Origin: Sequoia sempervirens
Taxonomy: Eukaryota > Streptophyta > Pinopsida > Cupressales > Cupressaceae
Assembly (NCBI GenBank): GCA_007258455.2
Contig: VDFB02270651.1
Span: forward strand, 488,044,905-488,108,904
DNA: 64,000 nt
Direction: 5' to 3'
Positions 58,104 through 64,000 of this stretch are shown in pieces; the first letter of the stretch is position 1; every line of letters begins with the position of its first letter. Below the pieces are notes generated by a model. That model did not search any database. It was not told where the DNA came from and worked only from the letters and a program-made list of their open reading frames with translations. A program made the position numbers and the translations under genes.

Positions 58104-58410
58104 ATCTGCATGCACTAAAATATCACTTATATGCACCAAGAAAACAAGTAAATGCACTAAAATAGATTCTATAAGCACTGCAAAAAGTCCTAAATGCACT
58201 AAAAGAACTCTTAAGTGTGCTAGAAGAGAATGTAGCAATTTTTTTACAAAATTTTTAGTAAACTGAGCCAAGTATATGCTCCATTCTATTCTTTATAAGC
58301 ATTGTTATGTTCCATAAATGCACCGAAATAGTTCCTAGAGGTTCCAAAAGACCTGCAAAAGTGACCGAAGAAACCATGTATGCACTACAAAAACCCGCGG
58401 ATGCTAAAAC
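58104..58410 (-). repeat. ATGCACTAAAATA array next to D primer site
   Basis: About nine irregular units, same type and orientation as in Element 2 at the same position. Confidence 0.65.
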
Positions 58411-58496
58411 AATTTTTTTTTCCAAAAATCCAAATTTTAGCATACAAAATCTTGTAAAAATAAAACCTATAAATAGATATTAAAATTGGGGCAAGG

Positions 58497-58513
58497 CCCC
58501 ACGGTGGGTGCCA
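58497..58513 (-). other. Primer-binding site of Element D (tRNA-Lys type)
   Basis: Plus strand CCCCACGGTGGGTGCCA, identical to Element 2, six bases from the LTR. Confidence 0.85.
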
Positions 58514-58519
58514 GAAATA

Positions 58520-59699
58520 TGTGGTTGATTTTTGAAGTGTGATAAATATGTAGAAACAAATAAATCAAACACATTGATAGAACATTATATTAAAATAGAA
58601 TATTAAATGAAAATAAATGCAAACTCTTTCTTCTATCTTTAATGTCGTCCTATTGCCCTCTATCTCCAGTGTTTTTGTTGATTCTAGCTTTACTCTCAAA
58701 TCTTGGGCTAGGTTCAATAAATGGTCTTCCTAGAGAACGAGATTGAATATGAATGCATGCAATGCTATGCTAAGCTATGGTTATGTTGATACTAGACATG
58801 ATTGAGAAAATGAAAGATTACAAAATTGATAAAACTAAAGATGATAAACAATGTTAGAATGCTAAAATGCAAATAATCTCTAATCTATATGTGTTATAAG
58901 TTTTAGGTGTAACCAATGCTTGGATTCACAAAGATATTTATAGAGTTTTCAAAGGATTTTGATTGGCTAAGGTGATCAAAAGCTGTGAAAATTCCTAGTA
59001 GATCAAATAGTCGAAGAGGGATAAGACTGGAGAGAAAAATAGAAGAAAACATAAAGCAAGCTTTGTTTCTTTTTTCGAGAAAGAGATAAGATGAGATGAT
59101 AAAGATGAATTGTAAAAATCATCTTTTTGTGAGATATTGGAAATTTTTTGAAGAAGATAAATAATGAATTATTAAATTCAATTATTCATTTATGGGTGAC
59201 GTGGAGATTTTTCTTAAAATAGAATATTTACCCAAGATTGAAGAATAATGGAGGATTTCATAATTAAATAAAATATTTAATTATGATTTGAAAAGGTATG
59301 GGAGATATTTAATTAAATAAAGATATTTAATTAATTTTTTAAAGAAATGACATGTAAATGAAATTAATTAAATAAAATATTTAATTAATTGGAAGAAAGA
59401 TTTGAAAAAAAATATTTAAATTTAATTAAATAAAAAAGACTTAATTAAATTCAAAAAAGTGATAATTAATTAAAATAAATAAAGTGTATTTATTTAATTA
59501 ATCAAGTAGACATATGAATGTGAAATAATTAAATAAAATTGATTTATTTAATCATGATAGAGGAATAAATTGAATTAACAATATAATCAAACTAATTAAA
59601 TTTAATCATATGTAGAGGAATTTAGAGAAATTAATTAAATAATAAATATTTAATTAAATTCTAGGATTAATCAGACATGACCAATTTTATGCATATACA
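58520..59699 (-). repeat. 5' LTR of Element D
   Basis: TGTGGTTGATTTTTGAAG to TTATGCATATACA. Pairs with 18687-19743. Minus-strand TATA-like CTATAAATATC at about 58933-58943; palindrome-rich U3 at 59150-59660. Confidence 0.87.
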
Positions 59700-60113
59700 A
59701 AGTGTAATGTTTTGAATTGTCAAGGGTTTTCATTTTGCAAGGTTAATAAGGTAAAAGATGATGTAGTATTATTGGGGATACTCTAAATTTCGTGCCTCTA
59801 GTTATGCAGTTATAGAGTAAAAGATGTGAATGATTTAACTCTAGGACAACATCCAACCTCTTAGAGTTTATGAGTCCACCAAAATACAAATCCAAAACAA
59901 ATGAATCCTAAATCAAGTCCTAAAGTTTAACATACCCTTCAATATCTTCTCAAAAATTTCCAATCATCCATCAAACATCCATATTACATCCATATCATTA
60001 TCACCCTTTGATACTTAAATCATCCTAAACTTTCTCTTTTGTACCTAAAGTTAGATCAATATAAACAATTAAAGAATTCACCTTCCACATTCTTGGAGAT
60101 TGATCCCTATTTT

Positions 60114-61400
60114 ATGGTGAAAACTAGATCACAACACAAGAGGAACATGGAAGCCAACAAAGAAACATCTACTTTGAGTGACTTGAGTCAAACCGCTCTC
60201 GAAATGAATCCCATTGGGTCTAGTAGTTTCACAATTAACCTTCCTCCATTTTTGCAAGACCATCAAGAGGAAGGTGTCCAAGTGGAGGATCTTACCAATA
60301 ATCCCTTTGGAATGTCACATGAGGAAATCATTGAAATAATTCAAAATATGGTGAACCATAAGATTATCAACATCATGATGAGAATCAATCCCTCACTATA
60401 CATGCTCAAATTAGGAAAGTAAGGGGCTAAACTCCCCTTCGATTTCGATGTGAGCACTATTGTGGAACCATCTTTTGGAGTCATGCCTCCAATCTCATCT
60501 ACCATCCCCATTTCATCTACCCCCTCATTTCAAATCATCACTCAAAACATCCTACAAATCACATCATCCATTGCTCCAATGCAACCCATTGTTAACAAAG
60601 GAAGTGCATTTCTCAATGCATTACAAATGCATCCTCTCATAAACAATAAAGATTTAGAAAAAAACACCATCTTGGGACAAACGGTACCCAATAATACATT
60701 GCATACATATGTCCCTCTCACCTTTCATGATCCAAATGACCCATCATCATCATTTCACGCAACACCCCAAACCTCTCTCTCTCCATAACCTCACAAGGAG
60801 AGGGTGACATGTTCGAACCAGGGGGCATTTTTGAAACTACACCATTTCCTCAAGAGATCACATCTCTCATGTTTGCACCACTTCCACCATTACCATCATC
60901 ATCCACACCACTTATTGTCTTATGATTTCTACCTTTACCAAATATCAATCAAAATTAAACCAACATCCCAAACACCAACCAAAGCATCACACCAAAATCT
61001 CAAAACTTCTCATCGATATCACAACAATAGATGACAACTACACAAGCAATTACCACATCATCAACCACCCCCCTAACATCTCAAAACATGATTTCTCAAG
61101 GACCAACCACATTGATCGTACCATCTACCAATCAAACTCCAATCACCAACATGACAACACCTCTAACCACCACAAGAAGCACCATTCCAAATCCACCTCC
61201 ACCACCACCACCACCAAGCTCCAATACACCAAATCAATACAAAATTACATTACAAGTAGCTCAAAAATCTGCTTATCAAAAGGAATTCCTCCAAGTACAA
61301 AAACAAAAAGCCACACAACTAGCTACTTAGCAAGCCACTCAAGCAACCCAAGCTGCATTACAAGCACAAAAAGCTGCTCAAGCCCAAATATTATTACAAT
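60114..61400 (+). pseudogene. gag: Gag N-terminal half of Element F
   Basis: MVKTRSQHKRNME start, a short helix (MSHEEIIEIIQNMVNHKI), then, across one TAA, GAKLPFDFDVSTIVEPS, the motif common to all elements here. A Pro/Ser/Thr linker, the PPPPPPPP run at about 61190, QYKITLQVAQKSAYQKEFLQ, and Gln/Ala repeats to AQAQILLQ follow. Frame changes occur near 60790 and 61020; one TAG stands at a Gln position. Confidence 0.7.
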
Positions 61401-62110
61401 AATGATGAGGGCACAACCTGAGACACATAAAATAACCCACAAACAATAGAATAATTTTATTATTTAGAAAATGGAGCTTCTTACATGTAGAGGATCTCAA
61501 ATCCCCAAGTTCTACAACACATGCAAGTTACAGACAGCTACAAAATAACCCTTTCACAATATGCAAGCTTGTCCCCAAAAAGTTACCCAAAAATTAGAAA
61601 CCCGTCAATAAATAGAGCTCCTCATTAGTTTGGAGCCAAAACAACATTCAAATTTTAGTTTAGGCGGTTTGGTGCCAAAAATTTACAACATGAAGTTCAA
61701 ATTTCAAAAGAGCATTTGCAATTGTATCTTCTAGAAAGTGCGCCAACTTCTCAGGGCCATAACTTTTGATTCGAGACTCTGATTCGCGAACCGTTTGAAC
61801 GTTGGGAAGGTCTCAAAGTCAATAATGCACTTGAAATTGGCTACACCAATTTTGGCAAGTTTTGGGGCCATTCTAGGAACTCTAAGTGCCTCAAATCTAA
61901 CTCGGAAGATTTTTAGGTGCAAATCTGGGAAACTAAAACTACAATATCTTTCAACCCAGGAACAGAAAATAAAAACCATAAATTGGGAATTTCATTATGA
62001 TGAAAGGGTATCCAAAAATGTAAAAACATCTAAAAATTGAGAAACTTGAAATTTAACTATTTTTGGGTGATGCAAGATTGCCCTTACACCACTGGATGTT
62101 CCTGCATCAA
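61401..62110. other. About 700-bp insertion in F gag
   Basis: Interrupts the Gln/Ala-rich region, which resumes at 62113. It lacks retroelement motifs. CAAATA occurs near both edges (61385-61390, 62108-62113) but clear termini are not visible. Type unknown. Confidence 0.5.
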
Positions 62111-62112
62111 AT

Positions 62113-62578
62113 AACAAGTGGAAGAAGTGACACAAGCACAAGCACATGCACAATCCCACACACAAGCTCAAGCTTAGGTGCACACCCAATATCAAGAACA
62201 ACAAGCACAAGTGCAGTACCTTGCAAAAAAACAAGCAGCACAACTACAAGCATATCAACAAGTAGTAAAAAAATACCAAGAACAGAAAGAAGTAGCCCAA
62301 CAACAAGTGTTTTTGGTACAACAAGCACAATAGTAGGGTCAGCAATAGGAAATCCTAGCATAGAAACAACAAGACCAACAACAAGCGATGTTTATACAAG
62401 TGCAAGCATACATAGCTCAAAAAAATGTGCAAATACCACCAATCAACACATCAAGCAATCCACCCATCACACCCACAAGTGAACCACCTCATAACACTTT
62501 CATCCCACCTCCTGAGCCACAAAAATATGTCACAACACAAATCAAATTACTCTCACAAGTGATCGATCTTCAATTAGG
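62113..62578 (+). pseudogene. gag: Gln/Ala-rich coiled-coil part of F Gag
   Basis: VEEVTQAQAHAQ... through QQAQVQYLAKKQAAQLQAYQ to QVIDLQLG. Five TAG stops stand where CAG or similar would continue the repeat. Likely an oligomerisation segment upstream of the capsid domain. Confidence 0.65.
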
Positions 62579-62585
62579 GTGAACC

Positions 62586-64000
62586 ATGAAAACATCCAGC
62601 AACTTGTGTCCTTATCCATTTGACAGGAGCCTTGTGATGAAACCCTTCTCGAAGGGATTTGAGATCCCCAAGTTTGAAAAGTACCATGGGATGAGAAACC
62701 CTTAAGATCACATCAAGGAATTCCAGGTTCATTGAATGGAAGTCGCATATGATGATACCTATCTGATGCAGCTATTTCCTAGGAGTTTAGCTGGCTAGGC
62801 CATGGAATGGTTCTCTCACCTACCTATAGCCATCAAGACATTCCAATAAACCATAGACCCATTCGTCAAAAACTACACAAGCAATATTGCCACAAATGTT
62901 AGTCTAGATGAGCTCTAAGTTTTGAAACAAGGTAAGAATGAATCATTTGCTTCATTGCTACAATGATGGTGATCCAAGGCCAATGAAAGAAAATTGGTCA
63001 TGCCTAAGGAACAAAAAGTGTGCACTATCATATCCAACCTTGATGGCCTCTTGGAATTCCATCTCAAGGTCCAAGGGATCACCACATATGACTAGTTGAT
63101 TTCCAAGGTGCTTAGCATTGAACAAGCCCTTATGACACAACTTGGACCATCAACTTCATATCCTGAACGACAGAACAATCATCCACCCACCAATTAGAAT
63201 GAAAAACCTCACACACGGGAAAGAAACAAAAATGTTACGAATGATGGTGTCGTGGATGCCAAAGTTTTCATCAATGCCCCTCAAAAAAATACACATGCAC
63301 CACAATAACAAAACCAAAAGCATCATCAAAACAACCATCATGCAAACACAACAACACATCAAACAAACAATCAAGTGATCAATAACATCAATGATCAAAG
63401 GGGACTGCCCTAGCGAAATAAGAATTCCATTAAGAAAAATTACATAGCTCTTGGGGAACCACTTGAAGTCATCATGAAGAAACTGATAAATGAAAACCTC
63501 GTCAAGATTCCCACCTATGAGAACTACCAAAAACTAGATGTTAAACCTCCTTGGTACAATGAAAATTAGCTCTGTGACTTCCATAAAATCAAAGGCCACA
63601 CCACTAACAATTGCATGAGGTTAAAGAACATAGTCCAAGACCTCATTGATCAAAGAATCATAAATGTGGTACAACCAATAGGAAACAAAAACCTTAAAAT
63701 ATACACGAATCTAATCCCTAACCATAACAATAAAGGGAACAATAACACTGATAAGGGGAAAGGCACCTTCAAAAATGTGAATCATGTGTATGAAACTATT
63801 GTCACTTCCCTAGATGAACACTATGTATTAATCACTATCAAAGGAGCTCAGGCCAGTTCTGGAGTCACCATAAGAGGCAGAAAAGTTACTATCATAGGAT
63901 CATCTCAACCAAACAAAAATTTCATGTCTAATTCAAGATCCATTCCCAATGGTTATAATGTCCTTGATCAGCTAAAAAGAATGCAAACACAAATCTCCAT
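62586..64000 (+). pseudogene. gag: Capsid and zinc knuckle of F Gag
   Basis: CPYPFDRSLVMKPFSKGFEI, KFEKYHGMRNP, a TYLMQLFPRSLAG block, AMEWFSHLP and an LVMPKEQKVCTIISNL block make a typical Tat capsid domain. The nucleocapsid region has CDFHKIKGHTTNNC (C-x2-H-x4-H-x4-C) at about 63577-63618, with its full ligand set, unlike Elements 2 and D. About ten stops are present. The sequence continues as Lys/Asn-rich linker toward a protease outside the window. Confidence 0.8.

Larger units (their letters stand above)
18687..59699 (-). mobile_element. Element D: Tat-lineage Ty3/gypsy retrotransposon, interrupted by C
   Basis: Minus-strand order: 5' LTR 58520-59699, tRNA-Lys primer site, arrays and leader, gag, protease, G-patch, RT, RNase H, integrase, A-rich minisatellite, ATG-rich region, antisense plant-mobile-domain ORF, inverted array, polypurine tract, 3' LTR 18687-19743. 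Removing Element C (24348-47203) and a TIR element leaves about 17 kb. Flanks GAGTG (18680-18684, allowing one extra TG in a short TG run) and AAGTG (59700-59704) fit a decayed 5-bp duplication. Confidence 0.8.
59705..64000 (+). mobile_element. Element F: Tat-type retrotransposon, gag portion
   Basis: Plus-strand gag from N-terminus through capsid and zinc knuckle, running off the right edge. D lies directly to its left, so its 5' LTR, if kept, would be left of 18687; none was identified. Region 59705-60113 is leader without recognisable features. Confidence 0.7.

Noticed and set aside
62063..62482. Ser/Thr-rich ORF in F
   Set aside because: Alternative frame of the Gln/Ala-rich Gag region; the Gln frame continues into the capsid.

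Overview
This window reads as plant nuclear DNA made almost entirely of nested LTR retrotransposons. I see no intact host gene, no rRNA or tRNA gene and no CRISPR array. The elements are Ty3/gypsy type, most of them of the Tat (Ogre-like) lineage: the aspartic protease has the Tat-style IDGG...RPWIHE layout, leaders and 3' regions are very long, and one element carries an antisense ORF. Gene-poor, AT-rich DNA with kilobase-long LTRs and insertions inside insertions suggests a large plant genome, probably a gymnosperm, but the species cannot be proven from the sequence.

Layout. Element 1 (1-2890, minus, 5' end only: LTR, tRNA-Asp primer site, gag) sits in the reverse transcriptase of Element 2 (2893-10649, minus, Tat). 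At 10650-12587 is a relic: an antisense-type ORF beside a truncated LTR. At 12588-18684 is old decayed sequence with tandem repeats, a decayed unknown ORF and a TIR element. Element D (18687-59699, minus, Tat) is split by Element C (24348-47203, minus, target duplication ATATG). C is split by Element E (26629-37028, plus, target duplication CTTGA) and also carries a solo LTR (42391-43599, target duplication GATTG). D's pol is further broken by a second copy of the TIR element (50499-51284). Element F (59705-64000, plus) holds a Tat gag that runs off the right edge.

The most interesting unit is E. It has both LTRs, a target duplication, a primer site, a polypurine tract and one uninterrupted 836-codon ORF. 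The protein is a collapsed polyprotein: Gag N-terminal motif, long linker, G-patch, and a tail resembling the integrase zinc-finger region. Capsid, protease, reverse transcriptase, RNase H and integrase core are missing. C carries a decayed relative of this protein. E, C, D and Element 2 share a structured non-coding leader although their LTRs differ and their primer sites are of three kinds, so I infer that E and C were mobilised in trans by autonomous Tat elements through a shared RNA signal. E's 3' region also has six hairpins with an invariant 10-nt loop and changing, compensated stems.

Most other coding regions are decayed. In the antisense plant-mobile-domain ORF of D and in the Gln-rich part of F, the stop codons are mostly TAG at expected CAG (Gln) codons, as expected from deamination of methylated CHG sites.
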